A DNA stretch of 55,155 nt from Lachnospiraceae bacterium (lineage in GTDB: Bacteria > Bacillota > Clostridia > Lachnospirales > Lachnospiraceae): contig JAPJQL010000025.1 in assembly GCA_030825115.1 (NCBI GenBank), positions 1-55,155 of the forward strand, in the 5' to 3' direction. The notes beneath the pieces were generated by a model. The model saw only the letters and a list, made by a program, of their open reading frames with translations, searched no databases and was not told where the DNA came from. Below are positions 17,450 to 25,869 of this stretch, piece by piece. A program made the translations under genes and the position numbers. The number at the start of each line of letters is the position of its first letter. Position 1 is the first letter of the stretch.

Positions 17450-18535
17450 CTATTTTTCTTTGGACATCTTGTCAATCGCTTCCCAGAGACCGTTTAAGTA
17501 GGTTGCGCCCAGCGCACGGTCATACAGGCCATAGCCCGGACGGCCGACCTCATCCCAGATCATCCTTCCATGATCCGGACGGACGTAGATGTCATGAGGG
17601 CAGGTGTCATACACAGCCTTGACGATCTCAAACATATCCAGGTCGCCGGTAGAGGACAGGTGAGCCGCTTCACGGAAGCAGCGGTAGCCCAGATATTTCA
17701 CGTTGCGGATGTGGAGGCAGGCAATCCGGTCCATCTCGCCAAAATGACGGATAATAGACGGGATATCGTTCTCCGGGTTTGAGCCCAGGGAACCGGTGCA
17801 CAGGCACAGCGCGTTGGCCGGTGAATCGTGGAGCGCCACGATCTTGTCAAAGTCCTCCTGGCTGTGGGAGATCCGCGGAAGCCCAAAGATCGGCCATGCC
17901 GGATCGTCCGGATGCACCGCCATGCGGATACCGACTTCCTCACATACCGGAATCACCTTATCCAGGAAGTACTTATAGTTTTCACGCAGCATGTCCGGGG
18001 TGATGGACTCGTACTGCTTCAGGGTTGTCTCAAGCTCTGCCAGACGTTCCGGCTCCCAGCCCGGAAGGGTAAATCCGTTGCTGTCCTCTGCGGTCTTTCT
18101 CACGATCTCCAGCGGAGACATGCTGCCCAGTTCCTTCTCATCATAATACAGGCTGTTGGAGCCGTCTTCTTCGATCACACGGGCCAGATCGGTACGCAGC
18201 CAGTCCAGAACCGGCATAAAGTTATACACGATCACCTTGACACCGTATTTTGCCAGGTTGCGGATGGTGATGATATAGTTCTCAATATATTTGTCACGGG
18301 TCGGAAGCCCCATCTTGATGTCCTCATGGACATTCACGCTCTCAATGACCTCGCACTCCAGACCTGCCGCATGGACACCGTCGATATATTCCTTGATCTC
18401 TTCCTCGGTCCACACTTCCCCTGCCGCCTTGTCATCCAAAAGACCCATGATCCCTGTCATTCCCGGAATCTGCTTTACATGGCTTAACTTGATGGCGTCA
18501 CTGTTTTCCCCGTACCAGCGGAATGTCATTTTCAT
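17450..18535 (-). CDS. uxuA: D-mannonate dehydratase
   Basis: Removes water from D-mannonate to give 2-keto-3-deoxygluconate, using manganese or iron. The 361-residue product begins MKMTFRWYGENSDAIKL and includes YNFMPVLDWLRTDL, the metal-site region AVHPDDPAWPIFGLPRI, CLCTGSLGSNPEND and HIRNVKYLG, all typical of UxuA. Length is close to the usual 360-395. It is the first gene of the operon, behind a strong promoter and an AAGGAGG ribosome site. The kinase and aldolase for the next steps (kdgK, kdgA) are not in this window. Confidence 0.97.
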   Translation of the reverse strand: MKMTFRWYGENSDAIKLSHVKQIPGMTGIMGLLDDKAAGEVWTEEEIKEYIDGVHAAGLECEVIESVNVHEDIKMGLPTRDKYIENYIITIRNLAKYGVKVIVYNFMPVLDWLRTDLARVIEEDGSNSLYYDEKELGSMSPLEIVRKTAEDSNGFTLPGWEPERLAELETTLKQYESITPDMLRENYKYFLDKVIPVCEEVGIRMAVHPDDPAWPIFGLPRISHSQEDFDKIVALHDSPANALCLCTGSLGSNPENDIPSIIRHFGEMDRIACLHIRNVKYLGYRCFREAAHLSSTGDLDMFEIVKAVYDTCPHDIYVRPDHGRMIWDEVGRPGYGLYDRALGATYLNGLWEAIDKMSKEK

Positions 18536-18601
18536 TGTATAATTCCTCCTTAATCATAAATGAGTTGATAGAATTAGATAAATCTGGTTGCTTATAGGGT
18601 C

Positions 18602-18630
18602 ATTATAGCACCGGCATCACGATTGGTCAA
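18602..18630 (-). promoter_or_regulatory. uxu operon promoter
   Basis: Minus strand TTGACC (18630-18625), 17 bases, TATAAT (18607-18602), near consensus. The leader to uxuA is about 60 bases. Confidence 0.88.
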
Positions 18631-18643
18631 CTAATATATTAGT
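18630..18643. promoter_or_regulatory. Candidate GntR operator at the uxu promoter
   Basis: Perfect 14-bp palindrome ACTAATATATTAGT abutting the -35 box of the uxu promoter. Its place fits binding by the operon's own GntR protein; the assignment is inference. Confidence 0.55.
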
Positions 18644-18652
18644 ATTTCTTTG

Positions 18653-20908
18653 TCACTTTTTTCTATAATAATTAATCAGACATCCATCTAAAAGAATCTG
18701 TTTTTCATCTGCCGTCAACGCTCCCAGAGTACAGGCAACTTCTGCAAAGATCTGACCGTCTGCCGCGCTGACCCGTTCCACAGTTACCTGTCCATCGCCT
18801 GCCACTGCCTCCCGTACATTGCGGATCAGCAGATATTCCCCGTTTTCAATCTTCAATTCTGTATTCAGCGTCTTTTTCGTAATCAATGGAAGGATTCCCC
18901 AGTTGATCAGATTTGAACGATACCGCCTCGCAGCGTATTCGTTTGCCAGATTCGCAAATCCCCCCAGAACCTTCTGGCAGCTTGCCGCCTGCTCCCTGGA
19001 AGAGCCATCGCCAATCTGATTGCCAAGGATTGCGCTTCCGATCGTAATATCCGATGGGGCGCAGCCCAGCACCCGGCACAGCGTTTCCAAAACCATCCGG
19101 CCATTTGCATCGGATATCTTCTGTCCGTTTTTTCGCTCTTTTTCCATCGCGCGCACTGCTTTCGCCCGCCCCACATACGCTTTATCCCGGCTGACCAAAG
19201 TGAACTCTGAAATCTTCTGCGGATTAGAGCGATAAGAAGAAGCATCACCAGACGGAATCAGCTCATCCGTCGTCACAGAGCCTTCGTAAGATCCGGCCAC
19301 TCTCAAAAGCAGATGCTTCTGGATCGGATCCATCTTTGGCCAGTCCGCAATATTCGGTCCCATCCTCAGTTCCACAGAAGGATCCGCCTTCTTATAATTA
19401 TCAAAAATCTGATTTTTATAAATCTCAGGAGAAAAATGATACATTGGATTTGAATATTCCACATCCAGTTCCGTTGCCGCTGTCAGGACTCCTCCGTTTC
19501 TTACGGTAGCCGCAATGGAGCGGGCGTCCATCAGGATCACCGCCGCCATCTGTCCCTGTCCCGGCTTGGAGCCTTCCCGGTTCGGGTAATTTCTTGTGGT
19601 ATGACGGATACTCAGCTGATTGTCCGCCGGAACATCGGTCACTCCAAAGCAAGGTCCACAGATTGCCGGCCTTATGGTTGCCCCTGCCACCATAAGGGCC
19701 GAAGCAGTCCCGGTCTCCATCAGACCCAGACAGATTGGCTGGCTCGCCGGATTGATCCCCAGGGCCGGACCATCCCCCGGCACAGCCCTCCCTTTCAGGA
19801 TATCGGCCATCGCCGCAATATTCTCAAACATGCCGCCGCCACAGCCGCCAACCAGCGCCTGATCGATATGCAGGGCTCCGTCCCTCAGATGTTCCATGAT
19901 ATGAAACGGTCCGCCGCCATCCCCCTTGATCTTTTGTCCTTCGGCTTCCACTTCCCGCAGATACTTCTCAGGATCGGTCCGGAACTCACGGATAGAAACC
20001 ACATTGCCGGGATGGTAAGGAAGCGCCATCATACACTCAACTTCAGCCAGATCGATCTCAATCATCCCGTCGTAATAAGCCGTCCCTGCGGGGCGCATCT
20101 TGCGGTAGTCTGTTTCCCTCCCATGCATCGCCAGATATTCCCGCACCCGCTCATCCGTGCACCAGATACTCGAAAGGGCTGCGCTTTCCGTCGTCATCAC
20201 ATCGATTCCCATCCGGTATTCCACGCTGAGGCTTCCAATCCCCTCTCCGATAAATTCCAGAATCTTATTCTTGTTGAATCCATTTTTAAAGGTTGCGCCG
20301 ATCAGGGCCAGCGCCACATCCTGCGGTCCCACGCCCGGACGCGGACTTCCCGTAAGTTTTACCGCAATCACGGGCGGTCGGTCGATGTCATATGTTTTTG
20401 ACAGCAGCTGCTTTACGACCTCCCCGCCGCCTTCCCCGATCCCCATCGTACCCAGCGCGCCATAACGGGTATGGCTGTCTGAACCGAGGATCATCTTGCC
20501 GCAGCCCGCCATGCACTCCCGCATATACTGATGGAGGACAGCACGGTAGGGCGGCACAAAGATACCGCCGTATTTTCTGGCGTTATCCAGCCCAAACATA
20601 TGGTCATCTTCATTAATCGTGCCGCCCACCGCACATAAGCTGTGGTGACAGTTGGAAAGCACATATGGCACCGGAAATTCTTCCAGCCCGCCTGCACGGG
20701 CAGTCTGGAGAATGCTGACATAATTATTATCCGGAGAGACCAGCGCATCGAATTTCAACCGTAATTTTTCCATGTCCCCACTGCAGTTATGCGCTTGCAA
20801 TATGCTGTATGCCATTGTGTTCTTCTCACATTCCCGATGATTCCCAGCATCAGGAATGACCCGGAACTGCTCGTCAATATATACGCCGTGTCCTGTTAAT
20901 TTTATCAT
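18653..20908 (-). CDS. Aconitase-superfamily hydratase, YbhJ-like
   Basis: Iron-sulfur hydro-lyase of 751 residues. The aconitase motifs are present: SNCHHSLCAVGG, the GSDSHTRYGALG motif, a CGPC cysteine pair (ICGPCFGV) for the 4Fe-4S cluster, and a C-terminal swivel domain with GDASSYRSNP. Length and the neighbouring PrpF-like gene match E. coli ybhJ (about 753 residues) and ybhH. Classical aconitases are about 640 or 890 residues and AcnD about 865, so this is a separate branch. The substrate is unknown; tricarboxylates such as methylcitrate- or aconitate-like compounds are plausible. It follows the PrpF-like gene by 62 bases, with a CCGGC/GCCGG hairpin between. Confidence 0.88.
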   Translation of the reverse strand: MIKLTGHGVYIDEQFRVIPDAGNHRECEKNTMAYSILQAHNCSGDMEKLRLKFDALVSPDNNYVSILQTARAGGLEEFPVPYVLSNCHHSLCAVGGTINEDDHMFGLDNARKYGGIFVPPYRAVLHQYMRECMAGCGKMILGSDSHTRYGALGTMGIGEGGGEVVKQLLSKTYDIDRPPVIAVKLTGSPRPGVGPQDVALALIGATFKNGFNKNKILEFIGEGIGSLSVEYRMGIDVMTTESAALSSIWCTDERVREYLAMHGRETDYRKMRPAGTAYYDGMIEIDLAEVECMMALPYHPGNVVSIREFRTDPEKYLREVEAEGQKIKGDGGGPFHIMEHLRDGALHIDQALVGGCGGGMFENIAAMADILKGRAVPGDGPALGINPASQPICLGLMETGTASALMVAGATIRPAICGPCFGVTDVPADNQLSIRHTTRNYPNREGSKPGQGQMAAVILMDARSIAATVRNGGVLTAATELDVEYSNPMYHFSPEIYKNQIFDNYKKADPSVELRMGPNIADWPKMDPIQKHLLLRVAGSYEGSVTTDELIPSGDASSYRSNPQKISEFTLVSRDKAYVGRAKAVRAMEKERKNGQKISDANGRMVLETLCRVLGCAPSDITIGSAILGNQIGDGSSREQAASCQKVLGGFANLANEYAARRYRSNLINWGILPLITKKTLNTELKIENGEYLLIRNVREAVAGDGQVTVERVSAADGQIFAEVACTLGALTADEKQILLDGCLINYYRKK

Positions 20909-20970
20909 GATTCTCCTCCGCCCCGACTGTTCTCTCTTATATTTCTCCGGCTCCTTCGCCGGTCCTTATC

Positions 20971-22113
20971 TCAATTTCTTACGTACACCGTACCGTCCAT
21001 GATCCTTCTTGCTGTCCGCTGCACCGCAACGCACGACAGCTCCATCTCGCCCGCATCATATCCAATCTCCGGACACATTGTCATCACCCCGCCGGGATGG
21101 CCGATCCGCACATTTTCTGCGCCATTTTCAGGCGCCCCAATGGTGTTCCATATCAGGGAACCCTCCAAAAATGCCGCAACGGAGATAGCGCTGGCCGAAG
21201 TCAGCGGACATGCCTTATGACATTTAAACACGGAGATCACCCTCGCGCAAAGGTCCATCTCACCTGCTTTCACAACTGCTCCCGCAAGGTCCGTATAGGT
21301 CTTGGGCGTCGTAAAGACCCCCACCTTCGGCACTGCCGGGCTGTTGTCTGTCGCATCCTGCAGATTTTTTGCGAATCCCATCATGCAGCAGGCTGTGCCG
21401 CGGATCTTCTCCAGCAGCTCGCTTGCCGCCTGATTCTGGTTTATCTCTTCCGGCAGTTCCATCCCCGTCAGGCCGATATCTTCGGCATGCACCAGGACCA
21501 TCGGATTCGAGACGTCCAGGATCGTCGCCTCCAACTTTCCAAATCCCGGGATATCCAACACATCCAACACCTGCCCGGTTGGCAGCAGCTTTCCGGTCTT
21601 AGCGCCGGCAGGGTTCATGAACTTTACCTTCAGCTCTGCCGCAGTCCCGTCCACTCCGGCGATCGCACAGTCTCCCTCCTGCGCAAAAGTCCCCGTCTCA
21701 TGGTCGATCGGCACAGTGACATGGATGTGCTTGTCTGTATTCCGGTTCAGCATCCGCACCGTCGTCACAGGTTCCACGATCTCCACCATGCCTTCTTCCA
21801 CAGCAAACGGTCCGACCGCCGCCGTCATGTTGCCGCAGTTGGACTTATAATCCACCTGACTCTTCCCGACGATCACCTGCCCCACCAGATACTCCACATC
21901 CACATCTGGCTCCTGGCTCTTCCATACGATGACGATCTTATTGTTGGAAGATACCGTGCCGCCCAGTCCGTCAATTTGTTTTGGGTCCGGGTCGCCCATG
22001 CACTGCAGAAAGATACCGTCCCACTCCTCCCGGTTCTCGGGCAGGTCCTCCTTGTGGAACATGCAGCCTTTGCTGGTGCCTCCCCGCATAAAAACTGTTT
22101 TAAATTTACGCAT
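20971..22113 (-). CDS. PrpF-family isomerase, YbhH-like
   Basis: Diaminopimelate-epimerase-fold isomerase of 380 residues. Family members move a double bond in unsaturated polycarboxylic acids (2-methylaconitate isomerase PrpF, 4-oxalomesaconate tautomerase). Typical features are MRGGTSKGCMF at the N-terminus, the SNCGNM motif (near residue 93) and the second-domain segment GHPGGVMTMCPEI. The ATG at 22113 follows GAAGGGAG; an earlier in-frame codon at 22137 lacks this. It is the first gene of a two-gene unit with the YbhJ-like hydratase, so a substrate is probably isomerised and then hydrated, as in the AcnD-PrpF pair. Confidence 0.9.
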   Translation of the reverse strand: MRKFKTVFMRGGTSKGCMFHKEDLPENREEWDGIFLQCMGDPDPKQIDGLGGTVSSNNKIVIVWKSQEPDVDVEYLVGQVIVGKSQVDYKSNCGNMTAAVGPFAVEEGMVEIVEPVTTVRMLNRNTDKHIHVTVPIDHETGTFAQEGDCAIAGVDGTAAELKVKFMNPAGAKTGKLLPTGQVLDVLDIPGFGKLEATILDVSNPMVLVHAEDIGLTGMELPEEINQNQAASELLEKIRGTACCMMGFAKNLQDATDNSPAVPKVGVFTTPKTYTDLAGAVVKAGEMDLCARVISVFKCHKACPLTSASAISVAAFLEGSLIWNTIGAPENGAENVRIGHPGGVMTMCPEIGYDAGEMELSCVAVQRTARRIMDGTVYVRN

Positions 22114-22143
22114 TGATCTGTCTCCCTTCCGTTTCACTATAGC

Positions 22144-22207
22144 TATAGTCTACTATAAAAGCATCAGTATGAAAAATACATAGTTTCATATGATTATTAT
22201 GTATTTT
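22144..22207. promoter_or_regulatory. Inverted repeats upstream of the PrpF-like gene
   Basis: AAAATACATA (22173-22182) and TATGTATTTT (22198-22207) form a perfect 10-bp inverted repeat around CATATG. Nearer the gene, TATAGT-CT-ACTATA (22144-22157) is a second dyad that includes -10-like TATAGT boxes on the minus strand. These are candidate operators for the prpF-hydratase unit; the regulator is not identified. Confidence 0.45.
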
Positions 22208-22238
22208 ATTGCATATATTTCTTTTGGGGAGCGGATCA

Positions 22239-22298
22239 CTGGACTGGTCGTTTTTTCTTGTTCTGGCTATTTTGAATCAGTCCAGATTTTGTTATACT
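22239..22298 (+). promoter_or_regulatory. pdxK promoter and flanking inverted repeat
   Basis: Extended -10 TGTTATACT (TATACT at 22293-22298), with TTTTGA 17 bases upstream as a weak -35. CTGGACTG (22239-22246) and CAGTCCAG (22278-22285) form a perfect 8-bp inverted repeat, the second arm lying in the promoter spacer. An operator role is inference. Confidence 0.5.
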
Positions 22299-22331
22299 AA
22301 TCCAAAGAAAAGAATATAAGGAGGAATTCAG

Positions 22332-23183
22332 ATGAAACGGATCATTACTCTTCAGGATATATCCTGCGTAGGACGGTGTTCGATCACCGTGGCTCTGCCG
22401 GTCATCTCAGCGATGGGGGTGGAATGCGGAATCCTGCCAACGGCGGTGCTGTCCACCCATACCATGTTTAACACCTTCACCTGCAAAGACCTTTCCGACC
22501 AGATTGCCCCGATTGCCGGTGCATGGAAGGCGGAGAAGATTACCTTTGACGGCATCTATACCGGATACCTTGCTTCCGCCGGACAGTGCGGGCAGGTGTG
22601 TGATTTCTTTGACCGTTTTGCTTCCCCGGACAATCTGGTGGTCGTAGACCCGGCGATGGCGGATAACGGAAAGCTCTACCCTGCATTTGACGCTTCCTTT
22701 CCGGCAGCTATGAAAAACGTGTGCGCCAGGGCGGATGTGATCCTTCCCAACATTACGGAGGCCTGCCTGCTGACCGGCATGCCATATCGAACCGATTATG
22801 AGGAACCTTATATCCGGGAACTTCTGGAAAAACTGCTGGCGCTGGGATGCCGGACCGCAGTCCTGACCGGAGTCAGCTACGAACCTGACCGGCTGGGCGT
22901 GGCATATCTGGACCGGGACGGCAGCAGCTATTCTTACTTCACCCACAAGTGTCCCCAGAGTTATCACGGAACCGGCGACCTCTACGCTTCTACCGTAGTT
23001 GGCGGTCTTATGCGGGGCCTGAGCCTGGCGGATTCGGTTTCGCTGGCGGCAGATTTTGTAGTGGACTGTATCGAAGCTACGGCCGGGGATGAAAATTCCA
23101 GATGGTACGGAGTCTCTTTTGAATCCCGGATTCCAAGATTATGCGGGATGTTGGAGGAGAAAATCAGATTGTCTGGCGATTGA
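22332..23183 (+). CDS. Pyridoxal/pyridoxamine kinase
   Basis: Phosphorylates B6 vitamers to make PLP or PMP in the salvage pathway. The 283-residue ribokinase-fold protein begins ITLQDISCVGRCSITVALPV, as PdxK/PdxY proteins do, and has the substrate-lid region FDGIYTGYL, DPAMADNGKLY, and the catalytic aspartate and anion hole in YHGTGDLYAS. The ribosome site is AAGGAGG. It is a single-gene unit divergent from the PrpF-like gene. PdxK and PdxY cannot be told apart here. PLP-dependent DsdA lies about 6 kb away. Confidence 0.9.
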   Translation: MKRIITLQDISCVGRCSITVALPVISAMGVECGILPTAVLSTHTMFNTFTCKDLSDQIAPIAGAWKAEKITFDGIYTGYLASAGQCGQVCDFFDRFASPDNLVVVDPAMADNGKLYPAFDASFPAAMKNVCARADVILPNITEACLLTGMPYRTDYEEPYIRELLEKLLALGCRTAVLTGVSYEPDRLGVAYLDRDGSSYSYFTHKCPQSYHGTGDLYASTVVGGLMRGLSLADSVSLAADFVVDCIEATAGDENSRWYGVSFESRIPRLCGMLEEKIRLSGD

Positions 23184-23202
23184 CGGACAGAAATCTATGG
23201 AA

Positions 23203-23251
23203 CACAGGAAAAGGACATGATCCCTAAAACGGACCATGTCCTTTTCCTGTG
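23203..23251. terminator. Convergent stem-loop terminator
   Basis: Perfect 17-bp stem CACAGGAAAAGGACATG / CATGTCCTTTTCCTGTG with a 15-base loop, between two convergent genes. There is no long T-tract on either side, so its efficiency as an intrinsic terminator is uncertain. Confidence 0.65.
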
Positions 23252-23269
23252 AAATCACTTACTCTTCCG

Positions 23270-24310
23270 TTACACATCCAGATACATCTGCATCGGATAA
23301 GCCAGATACTTCACATCCTCCAGCTTCTCAACGGTCACATAACCGGCCGGTGCGTTCAGGATGGTCGGAATCCGGTTCACAATCGTAGCGCAGGTATGCT
23401 CAACAGTCGCTGGTTTTGTCACGTAGAATGTCGTATCCGGTTCCCCGATGATCTTCCAGTCACACATATCGCCGTCATCCGGCCCGTAGACCTTGCCGAT
23501 ACACTGGGTCTCAATCACCGGTCCCTGGAATGTCTCCGTCGTCACAACCGCGCTCATGCCGATGCAGTTGCCCTTTGGAATTGTTGCGCCAAGTGTTTCA
23601 GAATACAGATCTTTGTCATAAAAATACGGCACGCATTTCTGTGTCTGGGATTTGATGGTCCATCCCATCTTGTTGCACAGCGCCTCGTTGGAGTTCCAGA
23701 CATATGCCGGCTCTAACGTCGTCGGATGTGCAATCTTTTCTTCAAATTCCTCCGGCGTCATGCCTGCGCCGTGTGCCTCTGCCAGCGCCAATCCATAGTC
23801 TTCCACATTATAGCTGACCGCGCCCTCAATCCGGTCGATGCGGTGTACGCCGCCCGCTACACAGCCGATCATATTGATCCAATAAATATCCTGCATTCCT
23901 GCGCCGACAATGGTACAGCCATTTTCTTTCGCCATCAGGTCCAGTTTGTTGGTGATCGCAGAAGCGGTTGTCCACGGATAGATTGCTTCCTCACAGGTAG
24001 TTACTACATTGATACCTCTGCTGACACATTTTTCAAAATGAGGATACACATCGTCCATAAAGCTGAACAGAGTTACTACCGCGATATCTGCATCACACTC
24101 ATCCAGAACCGCGTCTGCATCGTCCCGGATCGTCACGCCCAGTTTGAATCCAAGCTCTGCAAACTCGCCTACGTCCATCCCGACAACGGCCGGATTTACA
24201 TCGATCGCGCCCACGATTTCCGCACCTTTTTCATACAGATATCTCAGAATGTATTTTGCCATCTTTCCACATCCATACTGCACCACACGAATTTTCTCAT
24301 AGTTCATCAT
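23270..24310 (-). CDS. 2,4-diaminopentanoate dehydrogenase-like oxidoreductase
   Basis: NAD(P)-dependent dehydrogenase of the dihydrodipicolinate-reductase fold, 346 residues. The Rossmann motif VVQYGCGKMAKYILRYLYEKG is at the N-terminus, followed by AEIVGAIDVNPAVVG and TTCEEAIYPW. This pattern resembles Ord, the 2,4-diaminopentanoate dehydrogenase of ornithine fermentation, but none of the other ornithine genes (orr, oraS/E, ortA/B) are nearby. It could instead act on another amino-acid-derived amine. ATG codons at 24310 and 24307 are both possible after GGATGGAG. It is a single gene convergent with pdxK. Confidence 0.7.
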   Translation of the reverse strand: MMNYEKIRVVQYGCGKMAKYILRYLYEKGAEIVGAIDVNPAVVGMDVGEFAELGFKLGVTIRDDADAVLDECDADIAVVTLFSFMDDVYPHFEKCVSRGINVVTTCEEAIYPWTTASAITNKLDLMAKENGCTIVGAGMQDIYWINMIGCVAGGVHRIDRIEGAVSYNVEDYGLALAEAHGAGMTPEEFEEKIAHPTTLEPAYVWNSNEALCNKMGWTIKSQTQKCVPYFYDKDLYSETLGATIPKGNCIGMSAVVTTETFQGPVIETQCIGKVYGPDDGDMCDWKIIGEPDTTFYVTKPATVEHTCATIVNRIPTILNAPAGYVTVEKLEDVKYLAYPMQMYLDV

Positions 24311-24658
24311 AAAGCTCCATCCTTTCCATGAAATGTACTGCTTCTACCTGCTTCACTTTTATCTTGCCCGGAGACTTCTCTCCTGATACTTTTGATTATA
24401 AAGCTTATAGCCGGTATCAAGTCCATTGAGCATAATGACTGATTTCTCTATTCTCATCTTCCCATTATTGCACAAATTTCCATTTTATTCGTCTTTGGTA
24501 TTTGCTAATACATAAAAAACAGGGGAAATATCAGGAAATATCCTGCCAGTTCTGGATATAAATCAAACAGCATGATATAATGGAGAAAGAGTCGTAACAA
24601 GATGATAAAATCGACCTGCCCTTGTTGAAACAATATGCAAATGGTAAGGAGAGCTTCC
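24311..24658. other. Divergent intergenic region
   Basis: No coding sequence is supported in these 348 bases. The region is AT-rich. A plus-strand promoter for the diguanylate cyclase lies at 24553-24581. A tandem 10-base repeat (GGAAATATCA / GGAAATATCC) lies near 24523-24542. Minus-strand -10-like TATAAT near 24397-24402 may serve the dehydrogenase gene, but no good -35 accompanies it. Confidence 0.5.
24553..24581 (+). promoter_or_regulatory. Promoter of the diguanylate cyclase gene
   Basis: TGGATA (24553-24558), 17 bases, TGA-TATAAT (24573-24581), an extended -10. Confidence 0.7.
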
Positions 24659-25819
24659 ATGAATAACCTGATCCCCATCCTCAATGACCTGACTGTCATC
24701 ATATTTGACCTGCTGATTTTTACGAAAATGGTCTCATTAAAAAAAGATACTGTTTTAGCCCGTGCTGCTATGTACATAGGCTGCACGCTTATTGTCCTGG
24801 CTTATTATGTGGCTGTTTATGTCCTTGGTTATCCAGCCGCCGTTTCCTCTATGGCCTGCATGAGCATCCCCAGCCTGATCTTGTTTTTTATCTTGTCCAA
24901 ACATAAAGACTGCCGTTTTTTAATGACATTCTGTTTTGTGGATTCCGTGACCCTGATCATTGCTTTCATTGGAAGGTACATAGGGCTGGTCTCTTCCCAC
25001 TTTGCAGGAATTATCTCAGTGGCCGTGACGCTCCTTCTGTTTTTGGTCGTGCTGTTCGCCGGGAGAAATCATTTTAAACAGTACCACGATTTGCTGGAAG
25101 TCACCAAATCCGGCTGGGCAGAACTGGCAGTTTCCTCGGTCATGATCTATTTTGCCCTCGTGTTTTTCGCCGCATATCCAAAACCAATGATCGAGCGCAT
25201 TGAATATGCGCCTGTCTATCTGGTATTTTCGGCCGTCGTCCTGTCTTTCTATGTGGTGTTTCTCAAATCCATCCTTAAGACAAGGCAAATCTATGAACAG
25301 AACAAACGGCTGGAATATGAAAAAATGATATTCCAGATCGCATACCGCGATGCGCTGACCGGACTATCCAACCGCGCTTCCTATATCGAGCGCGTAAACT
25401 ACCTTGAGCGTCAAAGAAATGAAACCGCCGCCCCGGGCGGCATCATCTGCCTGATGTTTGACCTCAATGACTTAAAAATCATCAACGACCAGATGGGGCA
25501 CCGTGCAGGCGACCTGGCTTTAACAGGCGCGGCATCCGCTTTGAGACGGGCGTTTGAACGGGACAAGACCTATCTTTTCCGGCTGGGCGGGGATGAATTC
25601 TGTGTCCTGATGACAGACAGTACCGAACAGGAGGCAAAAAACCGTCTGGACATCCTGAATAAAGAGTTGGAAGCAGAAAGCCTGAAGGCAGGTCTTCCCA
25701 TAAGTCTTGCCGCAGGCTATGATTTGCTCAAACCGGATGGGGAGGACACCATCGAGCTGGCTCTCAACAGGGCCGACCGCAAGATGTATGACAACAAGCG
25801 GCAGCACAAAAAAATCTGA
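24659..25819 (+). CDS. Membrane-bound diguanylate cyclase (GGDEF)
   Basis: Makes the second messenger cyclic di-GMP from GTP. The 386-residue product has an N-terminal membrane part of about seven helices (residues about 5-205), a short coiled linker, and a C-terminal GGDEF domain from YRDALTGLSNRASY, with the active-site motif RLGGDEFCVLM. The position of the product-inhibition RxxD motif reads RDKT, so the I-site is probably lost. The ATG at 24659 follows AAGGAGAG. No EAL or HD-GYP partner is visible in the window. The membrane part is an unassigned sensor. Confidence 0.93.
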   Translation: MNNLIPILNDLTVIIFDLLIFTKMVSLKKDTVLARAAMYIGCTLIVLAYYVAVYVLGYPAAVSSMACMSIPSLILFFILSKHKDCRFLMTFCFVDSVTLIIAFIGRYIGLVSSHFAGIISVAVTLLLFLVVLFAGRNHFKQYHDLLEVTKSGWAELAVSSVMIYFALVFFAAYPKPMIERIEYAPVYLVFSAVVLSFYVVFLKSILKTRQIYEQNKRLEYEKMIFQIAYRDALTGLSNRASYIERVNYLERQRNETAAPGGIICLMFDLNDLKIINDQMGHRAGDLALTGAASALRRAFERDKTYLFRLGGDEFCVLMTDSTEQEAKNRLDILNKELEAESLKAGLPISLAAGYDLLKPDGEDTIELALNRADRKMYDNKRQHKKI

Positions 25820-25851
25820 TTCAGCCCCGGGAAATATCTCCCCCGGGGCTG
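25805..25851 (-). terminator. Terminator after the MerR gene
   Basis: Stem CAGCCCCGGG / CCCGGGGCTG (10 bp; 25822-25831 with 25842-25851). On the minus strand a run of seven Ts follows after about nine bases. It may also slow plus-strand transcription from the cyclase gene. Confidence 0.65.
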
Positions 25852-25869
25852 CCAGATCTTCGGTATCCT

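Noticed and set aside
21097..22116. 339-residue plus-strand open frame
   Set aside because: Antisense shadow of the PrpF-like gene.
24505..24786. Hydrophobic 93-residue minus-strand frame at the start of the diguanylate cyclase gene
   Set aside because: Its hydrophobicity mirrors the membrane helices on the other strand; it has no ribosome site and covers the cyclase promoter.
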